The notes beneath the pieces were generated by a model, which had not been told where the DNA came from, did no database searches, and saw only the letters and a program-made list of their open reading frames with translations. 64,000 nucleotides of DNA from Luteimonas saliphila (GTDB lineage: Bacteria; Pseudomonadota; Gammaproteobacteria; Xanthomonadales; Xanthomonadaceae): NCBI RefSeq assembly GCF_016774335.1, contig NZ_JAETWA010000026.1:1-64000 (forward strand), given 5' to 3'. Of the stretch, positions 1-9,199 are shown one piece after another; the first letter of the stretch is position 1, and each line of letters opens with the position of its first letter. Both the position numbers and the translations under genes were made by a program.

Positions 1-80
1 ACGTAGAACTTTGCGCCACACTTGGCCGTCGCGCCAGGACTTAAGAGCAGAAGAAAGAGAAGTGCTAGGGATGTTCGCAT
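1..80 (-). CDS. Cassette-encoded secreted protein, 5' part only
   Basis: Reading frame open from an ATG at 80-78 to the window edge, 26 complete codons. The start lies four bases after the core site that closes the attC at 85-144, the usual layout of a cassette gene. The translated N-terminus is a clear Sec signal peptide: Met-Arg-Thr-Ser, then a long Leu/Ala-rich core and a likely cleavage site after Ala-Thr-Ala, followed by Lys-Cys-Gly. The rest of the protein lies outside the window, so no family can be named. Confidence 0.55.
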   Translation of the reverse strand, partial: MRTSLALLFLLLLSPGATAKCGAKFY

Positions 81-84
81 TGGG

Positions 85-144
85 GGCTAACGCCTGAATT
101 AAGCCGCGCCGCGAAGCGGCGTCGGCTTGAATAAATTGTTAGGG
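85..144 (-). repeat. attC site 1 (60 bp)
   Basis: Begins GGCTAAC (85-91) and ends GTTAGGG (138-144) on the plus strand, with an imperfect inverted repeat whose loop centre is CGCGAAGCG. On the minus strand this is the attC of the cassette carrying the lipoprotein gene 139-579, whose TAA stop lies inside the outer box. Confidence 0.9.
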
Positions 145-579
145 TGCAGCCCGTGCTGTCTCCGCCACTGTCGTGGCACAGATTGAACCTGGCCATTGGC
201 CAAGATGTCCCTGGATGGTGTGCGTGAAGAATCCAGTGACCTCAACATGCTTGCCGGAGAAGCTGTCGTCCACGCCAAACAGCCAGATCCCCGTGCGAAA
301 GTTCTGAGCGTAGAGCTCTCGCTCCGGGTGTGAGTAGATGGCAGAGTGCTCAAAGTAGGAGTAGTAGTATCCGGAGACTTGAACATACGCGCCTTCATAC
401 TGATCAGGGGCATCCGCGAGGGTCTTGATGGACAGCGCCACTGGTGTGCTAAGGGAGGTAGGACATTTTGCATACGGAAAGCCTGATAGGTCCGGTCCAG
501 TCACAGTTTGCTCGTTGCTGCCGCTAGGTTGGCAAGCGGAGAGCGCGATGACGATTACAAGGGCGTGAAGTTCTCGCAT
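139..579 (-). CDS. Cassette-encoded putative lipoprotein of unknown function
   Basis: Protein of 146 residues. The start is the ATG at 579-577, only four bases beyond the core site of the neighbouring attC; the frame stays open further upstream but that part runs through attC 2 and is not cassette coding sequence. Residues 1-17 form a signal sequence ending Ala-Leu-Ser-Ala-Cys, a lipobox, so the mature protein should be lipid-anchored. The remainder is soluble with several Tyr/Ser-rich stretches (residues 75-95) and no motif I recognise. The TAA stop (141-139) is provided by the attC outer box, so gene and cassette end together. In the canonical cassette orientation, expression would depend on a promoter to the right or within the array. 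Function unknown. Confidence 0.75.
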   Translation of the reverse strand: MRELHALVIVIALSACQPSGSNEQTVTGPDLSGFPYAKCPTSLSTPVALSIKTLADAPDQYEGAYVQVSGYYYSYFEHSAIYSHPERELYAQNFRTGIWLFGVDDSFSGKHVEVTGFFTHTIQGHLGQWPGSICATTVAETARAAP

Positions 580-582
580 GCA

Positions 583-694
583 CCCTAACGCCTGAGTTAA
601 GCCGCGCCGCGTAGTGGAGCAAAGCACATGGCAAGCTGTACCTGCCATGTGCTTTGTGTAACGAAGCGGCGTCGGCTTGAACGAACTGTTAGGC
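583..694 (-). repeat. attC site 2, long form with nested hairpin (112 bp)
   Basis: Bounded by CCCTAAC (583-589) and GTTAGGC (688-694). Compared with the 60-bp attC sites here it has about 50 extra bases at the tip of the hairpin. The extra DNA is itself a perfect palindrome, with a 13-bp stem (621-633 pairing with 643-655) and a 9-base loop. The same long form recurs at 1662-1773. Confidence 0.9.
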
Positions 695-979
695 GGCACG
701 CTACGACGAAAATCGGGGTGCGGCAAGCTCTTGGCTTGGGATGTGGCCGGAGCCAACGGCGCCCGGGTGCGCCGGCCCGGAACCTGGCTCCGGACCTGGT
801 CGAAGCCGGCGAGGGACGGTCCGATTGCAACGCCTGCATCCAGCCATCCGAAGGCTGCCGCGACGAACTATCCCGGCGTGCTTGTGACTACCTGGCTGAA
901 GTCAAAGATGCTGGCAGCACGTTGACCGATCCGATTGCGACGACACTTAATGCCATGACATTGCAGCGTGCCGCCTAAC
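695..979 (-). mobile_element. Cassette body without a convincing gene, copy A
   Basis: Region between attC 2 and attC 3. No minus-strand frame starts near the core site at 979-973. A plus-strand frame (628-978, 116 codons, Arg-rich at the start) is open and ends at a TAA in the core site, but it begins inside attC 2. A near copy, gap-free and roughly 90 per cent identical by eye, lies at 1774-2058. Differences between the copies are spread over all three codon positions of the plus frame, with only a mild third-position excess towards its end, so coding is unproven. Confidence 0.6.
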
Positions 980-1032
980 GCCTGAGTTAAGCCGTGCCGC
1001 GAAGCGGCATCGGCTTGAACGAATTGTTAGGC
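973..1032 (-). repeat. attC site 3 (60 bp)
   Basis: Bounded by GCCTAAC (973-979) and GTTAGGC (1026-1032), with the same short hairpin as site 1 but with compensating base changes in the stem (GTGCCGC against GCGGCAT). It closes the cassette carrying the gene at 1027-1305. Confidence 0.9.
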
Positions 1033-1305
1033 CTCATTGAGAACGGCCTGCCGAAACTGCTGCACATACGCAGCGCCAAGCCTTGGTTCAAGCCGTTCCA
1101 CAGCCTCTAGTGCTTGCGCCACGTCGAATGCTCGCCCATCAAGTGTTGAGAGTGCTTGATTGTGAAGAGAATACGCAAGCCAAGCTGCATCACTTGCGGG
1201 GCTTTTCTCCTCGGGGTCGAGGTGGCCTGCAAGCAGAACCCGCAGATTAAACAAGGCAGCAGCCAGAAGTCGCTTCTCTAGGTCGACGTGCTGATCATCT
1301 GACAT
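1027..1305 (-). CDS. Cassette-encoded hypothetical protein
   Basis: Protein of 92 residues, acidic and helix-rich, with no signal peptide or membrane segment. The ATG (1305-1303) lies three bases after the core site of attC 4. The TAA stop at 1029-1027 is part of the attC 3 outer box, so the frame fills the whole cassette. The composition (many Leu, Ala and Glu, for example residues 63-80) suggests a small helical cytoplasmic protein. I recognise no family. The fit of start and stop to both cassette borders is the main reason to accept it as real. Confidence 0.72.
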   Translation of the reverse strand: MSDDQHVDLEKRLLAAALFNLRVLLAGHLDPEEKSPASDAAWLAYSLHNQALSTLDGRAFDVAQALEAVERLEPRLGAAYVQQFRQAVLNEA

Positions 1306-1308
1306 GAG

Positions 1309-1368
1309 GCCTAACGCCAGAATTAAGCCGACCCGCGAAGCGGGTTCGGCTTGAATGATTTGTTAGGC
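1309..1368 (-). repeat. attC site 4 (60 bp)
   Basis: Bounded by GCCTAAC (1309-1315) and GTTAGGC (1362-1368). The stem differs from the other sites (CCGACCCGC pairing with GCGGGTTCGG) while pairing is kept, as expected for selection on folded single-stranded attC rather than on sequence. Confidence 0.88.
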
Positions 1369-1661
1369 CGCAGCATGCGACGACAGACAGGGGCGTGCAA
1401 GGCCTTTGCTCTGGATGCGCCCTAGGCTAGGACCGTGAGCGCGCGGCGAGGAACTAGCCGCAGGGAATCTACCGAAGCCAGGGCGTGCCCCGCGATGCAG
1501 GCTGCCCACTGCCTGGCCGGCGGCCAAGCACCCGAAGACCAACAACCGGACGGCGGATCTGTCCCGCGCGGCGACAGACCGACCGGAGCATAAGGATGCT
1601 CCCCGATGCGATGCGCTGTCCAAGCAGGTGCAAGCGCTACTGCTTGCCTTTGCTCTTTGCG
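1369..1661 (-). mobile_element. Cassette body without a supported gene
   Basis: Between attC 4 and attC 5. A minus-strand frame runs through to a TAA in the attC 4 outer box, but it has no start codon inside the cassette and an Arg/Ser/Ala-rich composition typical of chance frames in GC-rich DNA. A 60-codon plus-strand frame (1485-1667) is no better. It may be a non-coding, promoter-bearing or RNA-encoding cassette; nothing decides. Confidence 0.5.
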
Positions 1662-1773
1662 GCCTAACGCCTGAGTTAAGCCGCGCCGCGTAGTGGAGCA
1701 AAGCACATGGCAAGCTGTACCTGCCATGTGCTTTGTGTAACGAAGCGGCGTCGGCTTGAACGAATTGTTAGGC
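1662..1773 (-). repeat. attC site 5, long form with nested hairpin (112 bp)
   Basis: Bounded by GCCTAAC (1662-1668) and GTTAGGC (1767-1773). It is almost identical to attC 2, including the extra 13-bp palindrome (1700-1712 pairing with 1722-1734). Confidence 0.9.
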
Positions 1774-2058
1774 GGAACGCTACGACGAAAATCGGGGTGC
1801 GGCAAGCTCTTGGCTTGGGATGGGGCCGGAGCCAATGGCGCCCGGGTGCGCCGGCCCGGGACCCGTCCCCGGACCTGGCCGAAGCCGGCGATGGACGGTC
1901 CGATTGCAACGCCTACATCCAGCCATCCGAAGGCTGCCGCGACGAACTGTCCCGGCGCGCTTACGAGTACTTGGCCGAAGCCAGAGATGCCGGCAGCACG
2001 TTAGCCGATCCGATTGCGACGACACTCAGTGACACGACATTGCAGCGTGCCGCCTAAC
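1774..2058 (-). mobile_element. Cassette body without a convincing gene, copy B
   Basis: Paralogue of the cassette at 695-979, aligned without gaps by eye. It is the integrase-proximal cassette by attC polarity. As in copy A there is an open plus-strand frame (1707-2057) ending in the core site, but no frame in the canonical direction with a sensible start. Confidence 0.6.
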
Positions 2059-2066
2059 ACCTGATT
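2052..2066 (-). repeat. Broken attC or attI-like half site at the array end
   Basis: GCCTAAC (2052-2058) is followed by ACCTGATTA, which resembles the first bases of a complete attC here, and then unrelated sequence. The second half of an attC is missing. It could be a truncated attC left by a deletion, or the simple half site of an attI whose integrase has been lost. Confidence 0.6.
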
Positions 2067-2349
2067 AGTCCCCAAACCCGAGGAATAACACAACTTTGCG
2101 CGCGCCCATTCACAACGTCAATCCTTTGTGGATCAGATGCTTGCGATCCGCTTGGCCGCCTCGACGCAGGTTTAGCATGCGGAAACGGGTTGATATCTGA
2201 TATTCCCCGCGAATCTGTCTGATAACCGGTCGACGCCGACCGCCGACCGCCGACCGCCGACCGCCGACCGCCGATCGCCGATCGCCGATCGCCGACCGCC
2301 GATCGCCGATCGCCGATCGCCGATCGCCGCTGGCCGGCGCCTGGCGTCC
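2067..2349. other. Boundary region between cassette array and S9 peptidase gene
   Basis: No gene seen. The stretch 2067-2234 is less GC-rich than the flanks (for example around 2180-2215), suggesting imported or non-coding DNA. It is followed by the heptamer array and then the peptidase stop codon at 2350. Confidence 0.5.
2235..2325. repeat. Tandem heptamer repeat, 13 units of GCCGAYC
   Basis: Thirteen uninterrupted 7-bp units. Units 1-5 and 9 are GCCGACC; units 6-8 and 10-13 are GCCGATC. It lies 25 bases after the S9 peptidase stop codon. Such heptad arrays change copy number by slippage; no function can be assigned. Confidence 0.95.
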
Positions 2350-4395
<2,046 letters not shown>

Positions 4396-4963
4396 GGGGC
4401 GGCTCCTGCAAAGGGTGGGCACAGGCTAGTGCAGATTGCGGGGCGACGCAGGTGCCGCGGCAGGCTCGCGAGGTGGAGGCGGGCTGCATACGCGGGCGCC
4501 CCACCGCAGCTGGCAGATGCCCGGCGGTCGCACCCGCGTGCGCAACTAGGGAGTGTGCGACGGCGCTCGCGGGCGGGCGGAGCTGCCCGGGTGCCCCTGC
4601 GGAGGCGGATGTCCGGATGACCGGCGTGTCCATGGCACCAGCCCGCGGCAGGGCCGAGGGGTGAAGACGCGCTTCCGGTTCCGCAAAGACCGCATCCGGT
4701 TCAACCGCGCGGCGTGAGCACCATCAGCACGGTGGCGCCCTCGCTGCCGGCCGGCGGCTGCACCAGGGCGGCCGCTACCACGCGGGTACCGTCGGTCCAG
4801 GCTTGGCGTGCATAGCCGGTGCCCTGCGCGGAGAGGCTGGAATGCGCCTGCCAGCCTGCGACACGCGCCTCCGGCGCGCCCCCATCTGGCTTCGGCACCT
4901 TTTCCCGCAAGCGGGAGAAGGAAATCGGAAGTCGCGTCCGCCCATGGCCCGAAGCGTGCGCCG
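4396..4963. other. 568-bp gap between S9 peptidase and dnaG
   Basis: In many relatives dnaG is followed by rpoD; here it is not. The gap holds a possible gene remnant (4701-4860) and a short palindrome (TCCCGCAAGCGGGA, about 4903-4916) of a kind often found in Xanthomonad intergenic repeats. Nothing else is seen. Confidence 0.5.
4701..4860 (-). pseudogene. Possible 3' remnant of an unidentified gene
   Basis: About 50 codons ending at a TGA (4703-4701) show coding-like third-position GC and a plausible C-terminus (…GYARQAWTDGTRVV…, then Val-Leu-Met-Val-Leu-Thr). No start codon or N-terminal part is present; to the right it runs into an intergenic palindrome and then the dnaG stop. It looks like the tail of a gene lost when the dnaG-rpoD neighbourhood was rearranged. 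Chance is possible. Confidence 0.3.
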
Positions 4964-6697
4964 CTACCGCCGCTGCAACAGCTCCCGCAGCTCCGCCTTG
5001 TCCGCCTCGTCCAGCCCGCCGCTGCGCTGCTTCTCCTGCAGTTCGTCCACACGCTGCTGCAGCGTCTGCCGGTCGAGCTGGGCGATGGCGTCGAGGAACT
5101 CGTCGCGCCAGGCCGCCTCGTCGCCGGGCATGGTCTGGCTGGCGAGCTTCTGCAGCGCGGCGCCTTCCTCGCGGTCGGCGAAGTGTTCGAGCAGGGCGCC
5201 GATGGTGATCGCCGGGCGCATGCTCACCAGCGCGATCAGTTCGGTCAGCAGTTCGATCCCCGGCTGGCGCAGCGCCACGAAGCGGTACGGAGGTTGCAGT
5301 TCGAGCGCCAGCGCGGGGTTCTGCAGCAGCAGCGCTATCGCGCTGCGCACCATGCTGCGCTTGGGCGGCGCCAAGGGACGGCTGCCGTGGCGGCGGATCG
5401 GCGCGGTCGGCTCCGGCGCGGCCTGGCGCGCGCCGACGCCGGTGAGTTCGGTCAGCCGCTGCTGCATCAGGTCGCCAAAGGCGCCATCGGGGATCTGCGC
5501 CAGCAGCGGCTTCGCGCGCTCGGCCAGACGCGCCTTGCCGTCGAGCGTGGACAGCGCGATGCCGTCGGACAGCGTGTCGAACAGGAACCGCGACAGCGGC
5601 GTGGCCTCGTGCAGGCGCGCATTGAAGCCTGCCGCGCCTTCCTTGCGGACGATGCTGTCGGGATCCTCGCCCTCGGGCAGGAACAGGAAGAACCCCTGGC
5701 GCCCGTCGCGCATGCGCGGCAGCACCGATTCCAGCGCCTTCCACGCCGCTTTGCGGCCGGCGCGATCGCCGTCGAAACAGAAGTACACGTCGGGCGCGTT
5801 GCGGAAGAGCAGCTCCGCATGGTCGGGCGTGGTGGCGGTGCCGAGCGTGGCCACGGCCACGCTCACGCCGTGCTCGAACAGCGCGATCACGTCCATGTAG
5901 CCCTCGACCACCACCAGGCGCTCGATCTTCGCGTTCGCCTGTCGCACCTGCCACAGCCCGTACAACTCGCGGCCCTTGTGGAACAGCGGCGTCTCGGGCG
6001 AGTTGAGGTACTTCGGGCCGGCGTCGCGGCCATCGGCGGGTGCGTCCAGCACGCGTCCGCCGAACGCGATCACGCGGCCGCGGCGGTCGTGGATCGGGAA
6101 CATCACCCGGTCGCGGAACTTGTCGTAGACGTGGCCGCGGTCGTTCTTGGAGAACAGGCCGGCGCGTTCGAGCAGGCCCATGCGCCGGGCGTCGGTGCCG
6201 AGCGCGTCCTTCAGCGCGGAGAAGCCGTCGGGCGCGTAGCCGACCGCGAACTGCGCGCGCACCGCCACGCCGACGCCGCGCCGGTCGAGGTAGGCGCGGG
6301 CCCTGTCGCTGGCGGCGAGCTGGCGCTGGAAGAACGCGGCGGCCGCGTCGAGCGCCTTGAACAGATCCTGCGTGTCCGGGTTGGCGTTGTGCTGCTGGGT
6401 GTCGCGCGGCACGTCCATGCCGGCGCGCCGGGCGAGCTCGTCGACCGCGTCGAGGAACTCGAGCCGATCGTAGTTCATCAGGAACGAGATCGCGGTGCCG
6501 TGCGCGCCGCAGCCGAAGCAGTGGTAGAACTGCTTGGTCGGCGAGACGGTGAACGACGGCGAGCGCTCGTCGTGGAACGGGCAGCGCGCCGAGTACTCCT
6601 TGCCCTGACGCTTGAGCGGCACGCGCGCGTGGATCAGTTCGACGATGTCGGTGCGGGCAAGGAGCTCGTCGATGAAGGCGTCGGGGATGCGGGCCAT
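4964..6697 (-). CDS. dnaG: DNA primase DnaG
   Basis: Protein of 577 residues that makes RNA primers at the replication fork. The zinc-binding domain has Cys39-His42-Cys60-Cys63 (CPFH and CFGC). The catalytic TOPRIM core has Glu265 in EGYMD and a DGDRAG metal site. A C-terminal helical region for helicase (DnaB) contact follows. The start at 6697 is chosen over an in-frame ATG 36 bases upstream because MARIPDAFIDELL matches the family N-terminus. The length is normal. It is separated from rpsU and yqeY by about 5 kb of unrelated genes and has no rpoD downstream, so the classical rpsU-dnaG-rpoD operon is broken here. Confidence 0.98.
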   Translation of the reverse strand: MARIPDAFIDELLARTDIVELIHARVPLKRQGKEYSARCPFHDERSPSFTVSPTKQFYHCFGCGAHGTAISFLMNYDRLEFLDAVDELARRAGMDVPRDTQQHNANPDTQDLFKALDAAAAFFQRQLAASDRARAYLDRRGVGVAVRAQFAVGYAPDGFSALKDALGTDARRMGLLERAGLFSKNDRGHVYDKFRDRVMFPIHDRRGRVIAFGGRVLDAPADGRDAGPKYLNSPETPLFHKGRELYGLWQVRQANAKIERLVVVEGYMDVIALFEHGVSVAVATLGTATTPDHAELLFRNAPDVYFCFDGDRAGRKAAWKALESVLPRMRDGRQGFFLFLPEGEDPDSIVRKEGAAGFNARLHEATPLSRFLFDTLSDGIALSTLDGKARLAERAKPLLAQIPDGAFGDLMQQRLTELTGVGARQAAPEPTAPIRRHGSRPLAPPKRSMVRSAIALLLQNPALALELQPPYRFVALRQPGIELLTELIALVSMRPAITIGALLEHFADREEGAALQKLASQTMPGDEAAWRDEFLDAIAQLDRQTLQQRVDELQEKQRSGGLDEADKAELRELLQRR

Positions 6698-7110
6698 GTC
6701 AGTGGCCCCGGCCGCGCAGGCGCGCGACGCCACGACCGGGGCGCCCCGTTTTCGCGACGGCGCACGCGCAGTCGCAGTCGCACGGAACGGCGTTTCGGGC
6801 GGGAATGGTGTCGGGAAGCGGGCTCACCGCACCATGATCGCATCCGCGCGCGGACCTCGGGCATGCCTCGGGTGAAGCGGCGGCCCGCTGGGCCCCGGCT
6901 CGCCCTCGGAGCCAGGTCGGCGCGCTCGATGGCCGTCCAGTCCAGCCGGCAGGCGGGCATTCGGCGATCGCGACCGCCCCACCGGACCGACCCCGGAGAC
7001 GGTCCGATCCCCCGGACTGCGCTCGCCGGTCGCCGCGCCAGCCGCGGCGGCCCCACCGCCGCATCGCAGCGACGTGCGGCGCCCTCGCAACGCGGGGTTG
7101 CGCCGTGGGT
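6698..7110. other. 413-bp gap upstream of dnaG
   Basis: No supported gene or repeat seen. It must contain the dnaG promoter, but no clear -10/-35 pair stands out in this GC-rich stretch. Confidence 0.4.
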
Positions 7111-8019
7111 TCAGCCGCTGCCGCCGGTCGCGGACGCTTCGGAAGTGTGTTCGTCCTCGTCGCCCCGCTCCGCCCCGCGGGCGCGCTCGTCGATCACCGC
7201 GGTGATCAGCGCGCCGGTGTAGAACACCATCGCCGCGTAGTACATCCACACCAGCAGGATCACCAGCGTGCCCATCGAACCGTAGGCGCTGCCCGGTGCG
7301 GCATGCGCGATGTACAGGCCGATCGCCCAGCGCCCGAGCACGAACAGCAGCGAGGTGATCACCCCGCCCAGCAGCGCCTGCCGCCAGTGCACGCGGCGAT
7401 CGGGCAGGTAGTGGTACATCAGCGCGAAGGCGAGCGTGTAGATCGCGAGCGCGGCGAGGTTGCCCAGCACCGGCAACGTCGGCGAACCGTCGAACGCGAT
7501 TTCCAGCGCCGTGGTCAGCGCCGCCGACACCACCAGCAGGAAGCCCAGCGCGAACACCACGCCGAACGAGAACACGCGCTTGCGCAGCCACGCCAGCAGC
7601 CCGCCCAGCCGGGCGGCATCGGTGTGGAACACGAGGTTGAGCGTGTTCTGCAGCCGCGCGAACACGGCGGTGGCGCCGACGAACAGCAGCAGCGTGCTCC
7701 ACAGCCCAGCCAGCGAGCCGACATCGGGCCGGGATTCGGCGTTGCGCAGCACGGTGGCGGCGACCTCCTGCGCGCCGCTGCCCGCCAGCCCGCCGAGCTG
7801 GTCCATCAGCGCCGCCTGCGCCGACGGATACAGCGACGCGGTCAGCCACAGCAGCAGCACCAGCAGCGGCGCCAGCGACAGCAGGGCGAAGAACGAGAGC
7901 GACGCGGCCTGGGTCAACAGGTCGATCTCGACGACGCGGCGCAGCAGTTCGGCCGGCAGACTCTGCTGCACGCGCTCGAGGTGCCTGCGGAGTGTCGGGG
8001 ACAGGCGCATGCGTCCCAT
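7111..8019 (-). CDS. YihY/BrkB-family inner-membrane protein
   Basis: Protein of 302 residues with about six membrane segments (roughly 35-60, 105-125, 150-175, 185-205, 215-240 and 250-280) and the family signatures near LLTQAASLSFFALLSLAPL and a C-terminal MGTLVILLVWMYYA segment. The family was once annotated as ribonuclease BN or BrkB virulence factor; a transporter-like role is suspected but unproven. The tail (280-302) is charged and Ser/Gly-rich, likely cytoplasmic. A closer in-frame ATG (MRLSP, residue 4) is an alternative start. It stands alone between dnaG and the serine hydrolase pair, transcribed in the same direction. Confidence 0.88.
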   Translation of the reverse strand: MGRMRLSPTLRRHLERVQQSLPAELLRRVVEIDLLTQAASLSFFALLSLAPLLVLLLWLTASLYPSAQAALMDQLGGLAGSGAQEVAATVLRNAESRPDVGSLAGLWSTLLLFVGATAVFARLQNTLNLVFHTDAARLGGLLAWLRKRVFSFGVVFALGFLLVVSAALTTALEIAFDGSPTLPVLGNLAALAIYTLAFALMYHYLPDRRVHWRQALLGGVITSLLFVLGRWAIGLYIAHAAPGSAYGSMGTLVILLVWMYYAAMVFYTGALITAVIDERARGAERGDEDEHTSEASATGGSG

Positions 8020-8074
8020 GATCGCCGTTGCGGCGTCGCCGTCGCGTCAGCACGCCTCGCGCGCCGACGGCTCC

Positions 8075-9199
8075 TCAGGGTCGCGGTGCCGGCGCCAGCA
8101 CCGTGTCCGCGAGGGCACGGCCCAGTGCCTGGAACGCCCGCTCGGCCTGCGCCAGCTCGTCGAAGCCTTCGGCACAGGCGACCACCACGGTCGCGCCATC
8201 GGTCCCGCGCGCGGCATCGAGGATGCCGACGTTACAGGCGCGTCCGAGCTGGGTGCCGGTCTTCTGTGCGAAGTCGGTGCCGGGCGGCAGTTCGGCGGCG
8301 ATCCGTCGATCGCCGGTGGTGATCGCGCGCATGTGCCGCAGCAGCAGGTCGGTGCCGTCCCGGGAGAGCAGTTCGCCGGCCACCAGCCGCTGCAGCAGGC
8401 GCGCGAACGCCGGCAGCGTCGCCGCGTTGCGGCCGGTGGCGTAGTAGTCGTCGAACACCGCCTGCAGCGAATCCGTGCGCAGCGCTTCGCGCTCCACGCC
8501 CAGCGCGTTCGCCAGCGCCCGCAGCCGCGGCTCGCCGGCCTCGGCGTTGCGCAGGGCGACGATCTGCATGTTGTCCAGGTCGGCCACGCCCGGATGCAGT
8601 GCGCCGTAGGCGTCGTAGCGCACCTGCACGATGGTGGTGAGCGGGCCGAAGCCCTCGCCCACCCAGTCGGCGAGGCGCGCGTTCAGGTGGTCTTCGCCGA
8701 TGCGGCGGATCAGCATGTCGGTCGCGGTGCTGTCGCTGTCGCGCAGCGACTTCTCCAGCAGCGTCCCGATGCGCAAGCGCGTGCCCGGATCGTGCTGCAG
8801 CAGGTCGCCGGCGCCGTCGACGAAGTCGCTGCGCGCGAGTTCGATCTCTTCGTCGAGCGCGATGCGCCCGGCGTCGACCGCCTCCAGCACCGCGATCGCC
8901 ACCGGCACCTTGACCGTCGATGACAGATACCAGCGCCGATCCGCGCCGCGGTCGAGCGTGCCGGCCTGTTCGCCGAAATGCGCGACGTGGACGCCGAACT
9001 CGCCCGGCATCGCCTCGTCGATCGTGGCGATGGCGGCGTCCAGCGGTGCGACCCAGGCCGGATCGGCGGGACGCGATCCGGCCTGGCGTTCGACCGGGCT
9101 CGCCGGCTCGTCGCGGCAGCCGCCCAGCAGCGCCAGCAGCGCCAGCGGCAGCAGCAGGCGCGTCGACAGGCGTGCGGTACGCGGCGTGGCGAGGCTCAT
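8075..9199 (-). CDS. Serine hydrolase of beta-lactamase class A fold, lipoprotein
   Basis: Protein of 374 residues. A signal sequence with lipobox Leu-Leu-Gly-Gly-Cys28 predicts a lipid-anchored envelope enzyme. Active-site motifs: SxxK as Ser94-Thr-Val-Lys97, the second triad present as Ser155-Asp-Ser157 instead of SDN, and KTG followed by Thr-Gln. No ExxLN omega-loop motif is visible, so true beta-lactamase activity is doubtful; a carboxypeptidase-like or esterase role is possible. Its ATG overlaps the stop of the upstream paralogue by four bases (ATGA at 9199-9196), so the pair is translationally coupled. Confidence 0.85.
   Translation of the reverse strand: MSLATPRTARLSTRLLLPLALLALLGGCRDEPASPVERQAGSRPADPAWVAPLDAAIATIDEAMPGEFGVHVAHFGEQAGTLDRGADRRWYLSSTVKVPVAIAVLEAVDAGRIALDEEIELARSDFVDGAGDLLQHDPGTRLRIGTLLEKSLRDSDSTATDMLIRRIGEDHLNARLADWVGEGFGPLTTIVQVRYDAYGALHPGVADLDNMQIVALRNAEAGEPRLRALANALGVEREALRTDSLQAVFDDYYATGRNAATLPAFARLLQRLVAGELLSRDGTDLLLRHMRAITTGDRRIAAELPPGTDFAQKTGTQLGRACNVGILDAARGTDGATVVVACAEGFDELAQAERAFQALGRALADTVLAPAPRP

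Larger units (their letters stand above)
1..2066 (-). mobile_element. Integron gene-cassette array without integrase (CALIN-like)
   Basis: Five complete attC recombination sites and one broken one delimit six cassettes, the leftmost of which is cut by the window edge. Each site is bounded by RYYYAAC and GTTRRRY boxes (mostly GCCTAAC and GTTAGGC). The internal asymmetry matches canonical attC sites on the minus strand, so the array reads right to left and its integrase-proximal end should lie near 2058. DNA to the right of that point encodes an S9 peptidase and DnaG, with no tyrosine recombinase. The array is therefore either a CALIN (cluster of attC sites lacking an integrase) or a piece separated from its integron. 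More cassettes may lie left of position 1. Confidence 0.88.

Noticed and set aside
628..2057. Plus-strand 116-codon frames in the two paralogous cassettes
   Set aside because: They start inside an attC, oppose cassette polarity, and changes between the copies fall on all codon positions with little synonymous bias; kept only as a possibility.
2235..2325. Heptamer array considered as a CRISPR or as coding repeats
   Set aside because: Units are 7 bp with no spacers; the frame through it is an Arg/Ser-rich chance translation downstream of a clear stop codon.
4808..7222. Long plus-strand frame opposite dnaG
   Set aside because: Composition is Arg/Ala/Gly/His-rich with no motif; DnaG on the other strand is certain.
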